DNA of 64,000 nucleotides from Arthrobacter sp. NIO-1057 (GTDB taxonomy: Bacteria; Actinomycetota; Actinomycetes; Actinomycetales; Micrococcaceae), in NCBI RefSeq assembly GCF_900094805.1, contig NZ_FMAT01000002.1, positions 248,001 through 312,000 on the forward strand. Reading direction: 5' to 3'. Below, piece by piece: positions 36,347 to 44,891 of this stretch. How positions within the stretch are numbered: the stretch's first letter is position 1; each line of letters begins with the position of its first letter. A program made the translations under genes and the position numbers. Below the pieces are notes generated by a model. That model saw only the letters and a program-made list of their open reading frames with translations, was not told the DNA's origin and did no database searches.

Positions 36347-37018
36347 GTGACATTTTTAGGTACCAGCACACGTCGCGAACAAAACAAGCAGGCCACTAAA
36401 CAGGCCATTGTTGACGCGGTCGCACAACTTTTACGCCAGGGCACTGGTTCGGCGCCCACGGCTAATCAAATCGCCGATGCGGCAGGCATATCACGACGGA
36501 CGTTATTCAATTATTTCCCGAGCGTGGACGCCATCTACTCCTATCCCCTGCACCAGGTCCTGGACACGATGGTCGAGTCCATGGAAGAAGACGTCGATTC
36601 GCTGCCGCTCCTTGAATCGATCATTCAAGGTCTAAAATCTGACGAAGTAGCAGCGCAATTAGGGCAAGTGGCGCACTTCGGTGCCTATATCACTGAGAAT
36701 GAAGCCACTGGCTGCATGACGGCAAACATCAATGAATGGCAGCAGGCCACGTCGGATGTGCTCGAAAAAATCGGTCGCCGCTACCCTAACGCCGACCGCT
36801 TTTCCATCCGAGTTCTAACTCACGCACTATTAGGCGCCGGCCAAGCCGCATTTGATGAATGGCTTGAACACATCCCCGCTGATCAAAAACAGAGCACGGA
36901 CATTACACCAGAGCTCATCGCCACGTTCCATACGCTGGTCACCAATGCAATGCAGACTCTGGAACAAGGCATCACCCACTTTTCGCTAAACAGTACTAGC
37001 ACCTCGAAGGACTTCTAA
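36347..37018 (+). CDS. TetR-family transcriptional regulator
   Basis: A 223-residue TetR protein with GTG start. The N-terminal DNA-binding part includes NKQATKQAIVDAVAQLL and the recognition region IADAAGISRRTLFNYFPSVD. The C-terminal ligand domain is unclassified. It is 4 bp upstream of the MMPL exporter (its stop is at 37016-37018 and the next ATG at 37023). With the tandem operators at its own start, autorepression and control of the exporter are likely. Confidence 0.9.
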   Translation: MTFLGTSTRREQNKQATKQAIVDAVAQLLRQGTGSAPTANQIADAAGISRRTLFNYFPSVDAIYSYPLHQVLDTMVESMEEDVDSLPLLESIIQGLKSDEVAAQLGQVAHFGAYITENEATGCMTANINEWQQATSDVLEKIGRRYPNADRFSIRVLTHALLGAGQAAFDEWLEHIPADQKQSTDITPELIATFHTLVTNAMQTLEQGITHFSLNSTSTSKDF

Positions 37019-37022
37019 GCTC

Positions 37023-40000
37023 ATGGCCTCAATCCTTTACCGCCTGGCACAATGGGCACACCGTCACCGCATGCGTGTCATCTCAATGTGGCTCGCGGCC
37101 TTCATTTTCATTGGTGTTTGCGCCAGCCTCTTTATGGGGCAACTGTCGAATACCTTCAGCATCCCGGGTACGGAAACCCAACGAACCCTCGACCGGATGA
37201 AAGAAGAGCTCCCGGACCTAGCCGGCGGATCTGGCTCGATTGTATTCCGCGAAAGCACCGGTAAGGCGTTGAGCGAGGGGCAGAAGAAATCAGTTGCCGA
37301 AGCTCTGGATCAGCTCTCCTTGCAACCCGAAGTGATCGATGCGATGAGCCCCTTCGAACTGCAGGAGAAGCTAGACGAAGCTCAACCAGAAATCGATAAA
37401 AACGAGAAGAAACTGGTTGACTCTCAAAAGAAACTCGACGAGGCCACCAAGCAGATTGCTGACGGCAAAGTCCAGCTCGAAGATGGCCGCAAAGAACTGA
37501 CTACCGGTTGGGCTCAGTACTTTGACGGCGAAAAGAAGATCAACGACGCGGAGCCACAAATCACGGCTGGCGAAAAGAAGCTGAACGACAGCCGTGCACA
37601 GTTAGAAGCGGGCCAAAAGGAACTAGATTCTGGTGCCGCACAGCTGGCTGCCGGTGAAGCCAAGTACAAAAAGGGGCTCTCCGAATATAGCTCCGGTAAG
37701 AGCACCTATGATTCTGGCCTGGCCCAGTACAACGCCGGCGAAAAGAAGCTCGACGCCGCGCAAAAAGAAATTACCGCCGGTGAAAAAGAGTACAAGTCCG
37801 GCATGCAGCAGCTCTTGGGTGGCTCCTCACGGTCTGAATTCGAGTCCACCTTGGCCGAGGGCAAGAAAACTGCAACTGCTGGCTTGAAAGAAGCCGAAGA
37901 CGGTCTAGCCAAAGCCAAGGCTGGGCTGGCCGAGGCTGAAGCTGCTATTACCAAGTTGAACTCACAAATCCAGTCCACCGAGCAAGGACTGGAACAGGCA
38001 AAAGCCGACGGCGATGACGTCGCTGTAGCCACCTACACCGAGACGCTCAAGCAGCTCAAAGCAGGTCTGAAGCAGGCACAAGAAGGTAAGGCCACGGCCG
38101 AAACTGGAATTTCGCAGGCACAGGCTGGCAAGGAACAAGCCACCGCTGCCCTAGCGAAGATTTCGCAAGGCGAAGCTGGATTGAAGCAGCTTGATGCTGC
38201 CCGCAAGAAGCTCGATGACGGCCAAGCCCAAGTTGATGCTGGCCGTAAGGAATTGAAAGCAAACAGCAGTAAGCTCAGCGCAGCGAAAACAAAGCTCGCC
38301 GATGCTAAGAAGCAGCTGGATCAAGCAAAGTCTGAAATTGATTCCAATAAGGCAAAGTTAGCCCAAGGGCAAAGCGAGTTGGATGCTGGCTGGGCTCAGT
38401 TGAATGCTGGCCAGAAGGAATTCGATCAGAAGAAGGCTGAATTCCTCAAGGGCAAGGCAGATCTGGTCCAAGCCAAAGCAAAGCTTGATGAGGGCGAAAA
38501 GACCATCAAGGAAAAAACCGCTGAGCTGGAGCAAGCCGAAAAGGACGTAGAACAGGGTCAGAAGGATCTTGAGTCCGGACGCGCTGAACTGCAGTTTGCC
38601 GCTCGCCAGGTTGGCGCCAATTCCGACATGCGATTCGTCTCTGAAGATCAGAGCACGGCTGTTTCGCAAGTCAGCTTCAAAATTCAGACGGATGCTTTGA
38701 CCCCGGCTGACCGTGAGCAGATCAAGGCCATTGCCGCCGGGCCGCAGGCCAATGGTGTTGAGGTCCTCTTCTCTAAAGAGATCATGCAGGACATGTCTCA
38801 GGTCTTTGGATCATCTGAGGTTATCGGTGTAGTGATCGCAGCCATCGTGCTGGTGATCATGCTTGGTACCCTGATCGCTGCTGGCCTGCCACTGCTCTTG
38901 GCAGTGCTCGGGGTGGGCGCCGGTGTCGGTACCACGATGGCTTTCTCCTCGCTCGTTGACATGGCTTCGATTACCCCCGCGCTAGCACTCATGCTTGGTC
39001 TTGCGGTGGGTATCGACTACGCACTGTTCATCATTCATCGACACCGCACCCAATTGCTGGCGGGAATGGAAGTAGGCGAATCAATCGCACGCTCCGTAGG
39101 CACCAGTGGCAACGCCGTAGTTTTCGCCGGCTTGACGGTGATCATCGCCCTGGCAGCACTGGCTGTTCCCGGGCTTCCATTCCTAACCGTGTTGGGCTTG
39201 TCAGCAGCTTTCACCGTGTTCTGCTCGGTGCTGCTGAACATCACCCTCTTGCCTGCATTGCTCTCGCTGGCCGGGAACCGTCTGGTCTCTAAGCGTGCGC
39301 GTCGCAAGGCAGAGGCTCAAGCAGAGAATCCTGAAATCAAGGAACCGTTGTCTGCTCGTTGGGTTCGCATGGTGACCAAGGTTGCTGTTCCTGTCACTTT
39401 GCTTGTGGTGATCGTTCTAGGCGCCATCGCATTGCCAGCAACGCAGATGCGCACTGCACTGCCTGATGGCAGCGCAGAACCTGCCGATTCGCAGGCCTTC
39501 CAGGCCTTCGAACAGACCAGTGACAAGTTCGGCGCTGGCTACAACGGTCCGTTGTTGGTTCTGGCTGATCTTCCTGAGAACTTGACCGAGCGTCAGGCGC
39601 AGTCCAAGGCATTGGACGTGGCGGACATGTTGCGTGAGTACGACGGTGTAGTGGCTGCTATTCCAGTGGCGCTGACCGACAATCACCAGCTCTCGGCCAT
39701 TCAGGTGATTCCAACCGATGGTCCGTCCTCAGAACAGACCGAAGCTTTGGTCCACCAGTTGCGCGACGACCATTCGAAATTCTCTGAGGCTACCGGAGTC
39801 GACATTGCGGTGACCGGACAGGTTGCTGCCCAGATTGACGTGTCGGAGAAGGTCACCGAGGCGCTGGTTCCGTACCTGAGCATTGTGGTTGGCCTTTCGC
39901 TGATCTTGTTGCTCTTGGTCTTCCGCTCGGTCGTTGTTCCATTGCTTGCTACCGGCGGATTCCTGCTGTCTTTGGCTGCGGCCTTCGGCGCCAGTGTCAT

Positions 40001-40526
40001 GGTGTACCAATTCGGTTGGTTCTCCAGCTTCTTCGATGTCAATGTCCCTGGACCATTGCTCAGCTTCTTGCCAATTCTGCTCACCGGAATCCTCTTCGGT
40101 TTGGCCATGGACTACCAGGTGTTCTTGGTCTCGGCGATGCGTGAACGCTACGCCCATGGCGAGCGAGCTAAAGATGCGGTCCGTTCCGGTTTCTCCATGG
40201 CTGCCCCTGTGGTCACCGCAGCTGCACTGATCATGATTTCGGTCTTTGCCGGTTTCGTCTTCTCGCACCTTGCGATGATCCGTCCACTGGGCTTCGCCTT
40301 GGCCTTCGGCGTGCTCTTTGATGCCTTCATTATCCGTATGACGCTCATCCCTGCGGTAATGCATCTACTCGGAGATAAGGCCTGGTACCTACCGAAGTGG
40401 TTGGATAAGATTCTTCCGGATGTTGATGTGGAAGGATCTAAGTTAAATGAGTTGCTGGATTCAGAAGAATCAAGCACTGATGATGACTTTGATCAGGATT
40501 ACACCAAGGAGAATGCCCCGGTATGA
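37023..40526 (+). CDS. MMPL exporter with giant extracytoplasmic coiled coil
   Basis: A 1167-residue RND-type MMPL transporter. Residues 15-37 form the first helix. Residues about 112-527, in the first large extracytoplasmic loop, are a heptad coiled coil of the pattern L/Y/I-x-x-G-x-x-x (for example ITAGEKKLNDSRAQLEAGQK). It breaks near GGSSRSEFES (residues 266-275) and ADGDDVAVATYT (residues 328-339), so it could fold back as a hairpin. A short domain follows (SQVSFKIQTDALTP). Two MMPL membrane blocks come next, with the motif GLAVGIDYALFIIHRHR and its second-half counterpart GLAMDYQVFLVSAMRERY. Ordinary MMPL proteins have a compact porter domain here; the long small-residue heptads are those of YhgE/Pip proteins. 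The C-terminal tail is acidic. It likely exports a lipid or drug. Its stop overlaps the maf start by 4 bp (ATGA). Confidence 0.9.
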   Translation: MASILYRLAQWAHRHRMRVISMWLAAFIFIGVCASLFMGQLSNTFSIPGTETQRTLDRMKEELPDLAGGSGSIVFRESTGKALSEGQKKSVAEALDQLSLQPEVIDAMSPFELQEKLDEAQPEIDKNEKKLVDSQKKLDEATKQIADGKVQLEDGRKELTTGWAQYFDGEKKINDAEPQITAGEKKLNDSRAQLEAGQKELDSGAAQLAAGEAKYKKGLSEYSSGKSTYDSGLAQYNAGEKKLDAAQKEITAGEKEYKSGMQQLLGGSSRSEFESTLAEGKKTATAGLKEAEDGLAKAKAGLAEAEAAITKLNSQIQSTEQGLEQAKADGDDVAVATYTETLKQLKAGLKQAQEGKATAETGISQAQAGKEQATAALAKISQGEAGLKQLDAARKKLDDGQAQVDAGRKELKANSSKLSAAKTKLADAKKQLDQAKSEIDSNKAKLAQGQSELDAGWAQLNAGQKEFDQKKAEFLKGKADLVQAKAKLDEGEKTIKEKTAELEQAEKDVEQGQKDLESGRAELQFAARQVGANSDMRFVSEDQSTAVSQVSFKIQTDALTPADREQIKAIAAGPQANGVEVLFSKEIMQDMSQVFGSSEVIGVVIAAIVLVIMLGTLIAAGLPLLLAVLGVGAGVGTTMAFSSLVDMASITPALALMLGLAVGIDYALFIIHRHRTQLLAGMEVGESIARSVGTSGNAVVFAGLTVIIALAALAVPGLPFLTVLGLSAAFTVFCSVLLNITLLPALLSLAGNRLVSKRARRKAEAQAENPEIKEPLSARWVRMVTKVAVPVTLLVVIVLGAIALPATQMRTALPDGSAEPADSQAFQAFEQTSDKFGAGYNGPLLVLADLPENLTERQAQSKALDVADMLREYDGVVAAIPVALTDNHQLSAIQVIPTDGPSSEQTEALVHQLRDDHSKFSEATGVDIAVTGQVAAQIDVSEKVTEALVPYLSIVVGLSLILLLLVFRSVVVPLLATGGFLLSLAAAFGASVMVYQFGWFSSFFDVNVPGPLLSFLPILLTGILFGLAMDYQVFLVSAMRERYAHGERAKDAVRSGFSMAAPVVTAAALIMISVFAGFVFSHLAMIRPLGFALAFGVLFDAFIIRMTLIPAVMHLLGDKAWYLPKWLDKILPDVDVEGSKLNELLDSEESSTDDDFDQDYTKENAPV

Positions 40527-41164
40527 GCACACAGACTCAACCTTCTGCGCAACTAGTTCTGGCCTCGGCATCGTGGGGGCGAAAGAAAGTGCTCACCGAT
40601 GCAGGCCTGGAATTCACTACCCAAGTCTCGAAGGTTGATGAAGATGCGGTGCTCGCTGCGGCAGTAACCCAGCACGGGCCACAGTCCCCAGCACAAACAG
40701 CTCAGCTACTGGCTCGCGCTAAGGCTGAGGATGTCGCTGGGGGCGGACATGCCGAAGGTACGGTAGTCCTCGGATGTGATTCGGTCTTCGAGCTCGATGG
40801 AGTCGCTTATGGCAAGCCACATACCGAACAGGTGGCCCGTGAACGCTGGCAACAGTTAAGTGGCGCGACCGGCGTATTGCATTCGGGACATTGGCTCGTT
40901 GACCCACAGCATCCAGAGAAATCTGTAGGTCGAGTCTCTTCGACAGTAGTTCACTTTTCGACAGTGAGCGATAAAGAAATCGAAGCCTACGTCGCTAGCG
41001 GTGAGCCATTGCCATGCGCCGGAGCATTCACCATCGATGGGTTGGCTGCTTCCTTCATTGAATCTATTGAGGGAAACTTCCAGAACGTCGTGGGCTTGGA
41101 TGTGTTTGTACTTCGTGAGCTTCTTGCTCAAGTAGGAATCAGCATCGTTGATCTCTGGAAATAA
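40523..41164 (+). CDS. maf: Maf-family nucleoside triphosphate pyrophosphatase
   Basis: A 213-residue Maf/ITPase-like protein that hydrolyses non-canonical nucleotides (often m5UTP, pseudo-UTP or UTP/dTTP) to monophosphates. Marks are LVLASAS near the start, GCDSVFELDG, AYGKPHTEQVARERWQQLSG, VASGEPLPCAGAFTIDGLAA and FIESIEGNFQNVVGLD. The normally proline-bearing SxSPxR segment reads SASWGRKK. The ATG overlaps the MMPL stop by 4 bp, so translation may be coupled to the exporter. In M. tuberculosis maf follows accE5, so here it has probably been separated from accE by the block at 31.6-40.5 kb. Confidence 0.92.
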   Translation: MSTQTQPSAQLVLASASWGRKKVLTDAGLEFTTQVSKVDEDAVLAAAVTQHGPQSPAQTAQLLARAKAEDVAGGGHAEGTVVLGCDSVFELDGVAYGKPHTEQVARERWQQLSGATGVLHSGHWLVDPQHPEKSVGRVSSTVVHFSTVSDKEIEAYVASGEPLPCAGAFTIDGLAASFIESIEGNFQNVVGLDVFVLRELLAQVGISIVDLWK

Positions 41165-41173
41165 CTTCTGAAT

Positions 41174-41212
41174 TACGTGTCTGGGACCTTTGGTCCTAGG
41201 CACGTATTTCTT
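41174..41212 (+). terminator. Terminator after maf
   Basis: 15-bp stem (41174-41188 with 41192-41206) with three-base loop TTT and two G-T pairs, followed by TTTCTTT. It also covers the end of the convergent small gene at 41196-41399, so it can act in both directions. Confidence 0.82.
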
Positions 41213-41399
41213 TGCTATCCAGCGTTGATTCTTTGCTGTAGCCCAACTGACGCATTTGATGGGTATGACAGTGCCTGCATTGCAGGTATTGGACGATTCC
41301 ATCCGAGGTGTGATGGGTCGATTGAGTTTCCCAGGAGTGTTCGTGTTCTTCGACTAGAACGGCGAAATCTGCGCTTGCAATGGAATTTATGGTGGTCAT
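41196..41399 (-). CDS. Small CxxC protein, 67 residues
   Basis: Reads MTTINSIASADFAVLVEEHE, then HSWETQSTHHTSDGIVQYLQ and CRHCHTHQMRQLG. The HSWETQS...V.Y..C..C core recurs in actinobacterial small proteins as far as I recall. The CxxC plus two histidines could bind zinc. The stop lies inside the maf terminator hairpin, so the two genes converge on one structure. Function unknown. Confidence 0.6.
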   Translation of the reverse strand: MTTINSIASADFAVLVEEHEHSWETQSTHHTSDGIVQYLQCRHCHTHQMRQLGYSKESTLDSKEIRA

Positions 41400-41424
41400 G
41401 AACTCAGCATGATGTAATGTCCTT

Positions 41425-41943
41425 ATGCAACTCAACCCTTACGGAGAATATGCGGTTCTTCTCGCCGCATCCTTGGCTAATAATTGGCCTGAGAATCGTG
41501 GCGAAATTGAGCAACGCACCCGCGAAGTCGGCATGACCATGCCTTTCCCCGTGCGACGAAACGACCACAAGGAGACTCGTCAGGTTATTGATGACTGGCT
41601 ACGCATCGTGGACGCCGACTCGGATCACCAACGTGCAGAATTATTGAATCAGCAAATGTCCCAGGCTTCGGCTTATCCCCGCATGGTGGATCACGACGGT
41701 GAAGGATGGCATCTGCACTATCGCGATGATGGACAGAGTATGCCGCAAGTACTCCGGTCAGTGATCGCTGTAGGAACCGCCCTGCACATTACAACTCGGG
41801 GAATGCATCGCCTGCGCCGTTGCGAAGCTGAACCCTGCACGCAGGTGGTCGTAGACATTACACGCAACGGACGGCAACGCTATTGCTCAGTGCGTTGCTC
41901 CAATCGTGCAGCTGTCCGCAGGCATCGGAATCGACAGTCATAG
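41425..41943 (+). CDS. CGNR zinc-finger (ABATE-type) protein
   Basis: A 172-residue protein with a C-terminal CGNR-type zinc finger: RLRRCEAEPCTQVVVDITRN, then RYCSVRCSNRAAVRRHRNRQ, four cysteines plus the terminal basic region. The N-terminal ABATE-like part (NPYGEYAVLLAASLANNWPE) fits. Such proteins are presumed stress-linked transcription regulators that bind DNA through the finger. It is divergent from the small CxxC gene by 25 bp and probably has a leaderless start. It lies between maf and the carboxylase alpha subunit. Confidence 0.8.
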   Translation: MQLNPYGEYAVLLAASLANNWPENRGEIEQRTREVGMTMPFPVRRNDHKETRQVIDDWLRIVDADSDHQRAELLNQQMSQASAYPRMVDHDGEGWHLHYRDDGQSMPQVLRSVIAVGTALHITTRGMHRLRRCEAEPCTQVVVDITRNGRQRYCSVRCSNRAAVRRHRNRQS

Positions 41944-42025
41944 CGGTATCGATCAAAATCACGCACTAACAATTCGGTGCGCTCTCAGGCGAGGTCGCTG
42001 GTCCGCGGCACACCAAACTCAATAT

Positions 42026-42043
42026 TTTGTAGGATTCCTCCAA
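42026..42043. promoter_or_regulatory. Shared acc near-palindrome, copy 2 (alpha subunit)
   Basis: TTTGTAGGATTCCTCCAA, 105 bp before the alpha-subunit ATG. It matches the accD copy (29527-29544) at 15 of 18 positions. The two together point to the palindromic consensus TTGTAGGAWTCCTACAA. No promoter can be placed with confidence here. Confidence 0.6.
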
Positions 42044-42148
42044 AGTTTTCGGACAAACACCCGGGTTTGACCGTTTAACTACATATAGTTCCCACAAAAA
42101 CGATAGGCTCCTAGGTAAGAAACCCTAATTTTGAAGACAAGGTTCAAG

Positions 42149-43930
42149 ATGAATCAATTGACGAAGGTGCTAATCGCCAACCGCGGCGAGATTGCAGTGC
42201 GTATTATCCGTGCCGCACGCGATGAAGGAATCGAGTCTGTAGCGGTCTATGCAGATTCCGACCGTGATGCACTGCATGTGCGTTTGGCTGACGAAGCCTA
42301 CGCGCTAGGTGGCACCACCGCCGCTGAGTCATACCTTCGCATTGAGAAAATCCTGGATGCCGCCGAGCGCTCCGGCGCAGACGCCATCCACCCGGGCTAC
42401 GGCTTCCTGTCGGAAAACGCCGAATTCGCTCAGGCTGTCATCGACGCGGGACTGACCTGGATCGGCCCTTCGCCGGATTCCATCGACCAGCTCGGCGACA
42501 AGGTCAAGGCCCGCCACATTGCTGAAAAAGTTGGCGCCCCGCTAGTCCCAGGCACCAAGGACCCAGTAGCTTCGGCTGACGAGGTTTACGCCTTCGCCGA
42601 TGAGCATGGTCTTCCACTGGCTATCAAGGCTGCCTACGGCGGTGGCGGACGCGGTATCAAGGTCGTGCGCAACCGCGAGGAAATCGGTGAGCTCTACGAC
42701 TCCGCAGTCCGTGAAGCAGTGGCCGCCTTCGGCCGCGGCGAATGCTTCATTGAACGCTTCCTGGACGCCCCACGTCACGTAGAGACCCAGTGCCTGGCCG
42801 ACGCCCACGGCAATGTTGTTGTGGTTTCCACCCGCGACTGCTCCTTGCAACGTCGTAACCAGAAGCTCGTGGAGGAAGCTCCAGCACCATTCTTGAGCGA
42901 AGAACAGGTCACACGCCTGTATGAGGCTTCCAAGGCGATCCTGCGTGAAGCCAAGTACACCGGAGCCGGTACCTGCGAATTCTTGGTGGGCCAGGACGGA
43001 GTGATCTCCTTCCTCGAGGTCAACACCCGTTTGCAGGTAGAGCACCCAGTTTCTGAAGAAGTGACCGGACTAGATCTGGTGCGCGAGCAGTTCCGCATCG
43101 CCCGTGGCGAAGAACTTGGCTACACCGACCCAGAAGTGCGCGGCCACTCCTTCGAATTCCGTATCAATGGCGAAGACGCCGGCCGTAACTTCATGCCAAC
43201 CCCAGGCACCATCACCAAGATGAACCTGCCATCAGGCCCGGGCGTCCGCGTTGATTCCGGCATTGAACAGGGCGAGAGCGTTTCGGGGAACTTCGACTCG
43301 ATGATCTCCAAGCTGATTGTCACCGGAAGCACCCGTGAAGTTGCTGCAGCTCGTGCCCGCCGTGCGCTGGAAGAATTCCAGATTGAAGGCATGGCCACGG
43401 TTCTTCCATTCCACCGTGCCGTCATGAGCGACCCAGCCTTTGTTCCTGCTGAAGGTCCTTTCAAGGTTCATACCCGCTGGATTGAAACCGAATTCAGCAC
43501 GGTAATCGATCCACACCCAATGCCGGGAGCAGAAGCTGAAGCCGAAGAGGGCGAGCGCACCAGCGTCACCGTCGAGGTCGGCGGTAAGCGCCTAGAAGTG
43601 ACGCTTCCTTCCTCCCTTGGATCGATCTCTGCCAATGGCGCAGACCGCGCCGCAGGTAAGAAGAAACGCAAGCCTAGCCGCAAGAGTGCAGCAGGAGCTA
43701 GCGCCAACTCTGCTGAGCTACGTTCCCCGATGCAGGGCACCATCGTGAAGGTCGCTGTCGAAAACGGCACCGAAGTAGCTCAGGGTGATCTCATCGTTGT
43801 ACTTGAAGCCATGAAGATGGAACAGCCCATCACCGCGCACCGCGACGGTGTGGTCAACGGTCTTCAGGTTGCCGCCGGTGAGACCTTGTCCTCCGGCGCT
43901 GTCATCGCGACGATTGACGATGCCAGCTAA
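42149..43930 (+). CDS. accA3: Acyl-CoA carboxylase alpha subunit (biotin carboxylase plus biotin carrier)
   Basis: A 593-residue fusion of biotin carboxylase (residues 1 to about 450) and biotin carrier (about 525 to the end). The carboxylase part has [20 protein letters not shown], the ATP-binding GGGGRGIK loop, [15 protein letters not shown] and [20 protein letters not shown]. The carrier ends with EAMKMEQ, biotinylated K556, and a lysine-rich linker precedes it ([11 protein letters not shown]). It carboxylates biotin with bicarbonate and ATP for the AccD subunit. The ATG at 42149 follows AAGG; an upstream TTG at 42131 is less likely. It pairs functionally with accD-accE and birA in this window. 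Confidence 0.95.
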   Translation: MNQLTKVLIANRGEIAVRIIRAARDEGIESVAVYADSDRDALHVRLADEAYALGGTTAAESYLRIEKILDAAERSGADAIHPGYGFLSENAEFAQAVIDAGLTWIGPSPDSIDQLGDKVKARHIAEKVGAPLVPGTKDPVASADEVYAFADEHGLPLAIKAAYGGGGRGIKVVRNREEIGELYDSAVREAVAAFGRGECFIERFLDAPRHVETQCLADAHGNVVVVSTRDCSLQRRNQKLVEEAPAPFLSEEQVTRLYEASKAILREAKYTGAGTCEFLVGQDGVISFLEVNTRLQVEHPVSEEVTGLDLVREQFRIARGEELGYTDPEVRGHSFEFRINGEDAGRNFMPTPGTITKMNLPSGPGVRVDSGIEQGESVSGNFDSMISKLIVTGSTREVAAARARRALEEFQIEGMATVLPFHRAVMSDPAFVPAEGPFKVHTRWIETEFSTVIDPHPMPGAEAEAEEGERTSVTVEVGGKRLEVTLPSSLGSISANGADRAAGKKKRKPSRKSAAGASANSAELRSPMQGTIVKVAVENGTEVAQGDLIVVLEAMKMEQPITAHRDGVVNGLQVAAGETLSSGAVIATIDDAS

Positions 43931-43950
43931 TAAGCTTTCATAGCAAAGTT

Positions 43951-43995
43951 GTGGGGTTCGAACGTGTAGTACACGTTCGAACCCCACATTTTTTG
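43951..43995 (+). terminator. Terminator after the alpha subunit
   Basis: 17-bp perfect stem (43951-43967 with 43971-43987), three-base loop, then ATTTTTTG. The GTTCGAA in the arms resembles a tRNA T-loop but belongs to this hairpin. Confidence 0.92.
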
Positions 43996-44020
43996 TTTAC
44001 ACCATGCTTTGAACTGTCAG

Positions 44021-44761
44021 CTACAGACGAGCTAGCCATTCCGTAAAAGTCTGTTGGCCCAAACGGGCTGAGTCATCTGGCAAGATGCCACCATTTCTCA
44101 GGGCTTTACCCATGGCCCCGGGAACCGGAACCTCAATAATCTTAGAGTTCTTTCCCTGATGCTTCAGATACTGGGCAAAGAGTTCTGGCATGTCTTCTTC
44201 CTTGGGACCTGCCAGGTCTTGCACGAGTCCCTGTGCGGGTTGTAGGGCCAGGTCAACAAGTGCGGCGGCCACTTCAACCCCGGCGATGGGTTGCAACCGC
44301 ATTTTCGGTGCCATCTGCACCGGGCCAGCACCCAGTCGGTCAATGTTCTGCCCGACGAATTCGTGGAATTGAGTGCTGCGCAAGATGGTGTAGCCACCGT
44401 CGAGAATTTGCAGCATGCGATCCTGGGCCGCCTTACCTGCGTAGTACCCCGAATCGATCTCGGCTGCTCCCACAATGGAGAGCGCCACATGATTTTTTAC
44501 TCCAGCCTCACGCCCCGCCCGGATAAGGTTCGAGGTTGATTGCGTGAAGTAACGCATGGCCGTTGACGCGCTGGTGGTTGATGCCCCGGAGACATCAATG
44601 ACTACTTGGCAATCGACCAACCACTGTTTCACCGAGTGGAGGTTCGTCAGGTCGCATCCGGCCGATCTGGAGAGCACCAGAGGCTCGTGCCCTTGAGTTT
44701 TGAGTTCTTCTACGACTAACCGGCCGATAGCTCCGGTTCCACCAGCAACTGCAATACGCAT
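44021..44761 (-). CDS. NAD(P)-binding atypical SDR (NmrA-like)
   Basis: A 246-residue protein with an N-terminal dinucleotide-binding GGTGAIGRLV motif and an extended-SDR-like layout (VVIDVSGAS, then NHVALSIVGAAEIDSGYYAG and YTILRSTQFHEFV). The SIVGAAE...Y..K segment may retain the tyrosine/lysine pair (YYAGKAAQD). Similar proteins are quinone or flavin reductases or redox sensors. The start at 44761 has AAGGGGAAG upstream, so the frame extending to 44812 is not used. It converges on the alpha-subunit terminator. Confidence 0.8.
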   Translation of the reverse strand: MRIAVAGGTGAIGRLVVEELKTQGHEPLVLSRSAGCDLTNLHSVKQWLVDCQVVIDVSGASTTSASTAMRYFTQSTSNLIRAGREAGVKNHVALSIVGAAEIDSGYYAGKAAQDRMLQILDGGYTILRSTQFHEFVGQNIDRLGAGPVQMAPKMRLQPIAGVEVAAALVDLALQPAQGLVQDLAGPKEEDMPELFAQYLKHQGKNSKIIEVPVPGAMGKALRNGGILPDDSARLGQQTFTEWLARL

Positions 44762-44835
44762 GGGTTCTTCCCCTTCGATAAGCATCGATGACAAAGCCAT
44801 ACTTGCACACAAATATTTCGGGCATCAACGAAGAA

Positions 44836-44870
44836 GGCCTGGCAGTTCACCAATGGTGATCTGCCAGGCC
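44836..44870 (-). terminator. Terminator after the MHS transporter
   Basis: Hairpin with arms GGCCTGGCAG and CTGCCAGGCC (44836-44845 and 44861-44870), continued inward by TCACC/GGTGA after one mismatch. It lies just beyond the transporter stop and no long T run follows. Confidence 0.72.
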
Positions 44871-44891
44871 CTATCTCGTGAAAACTTCTAG

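Noticed and set aside
43951-43987. GTTCGAA element resembling a tRNA T-loop
   Set aside because: It forms one arm of a perfect terminator hairpin, and no acceptor or anticodon arms can be drawn.
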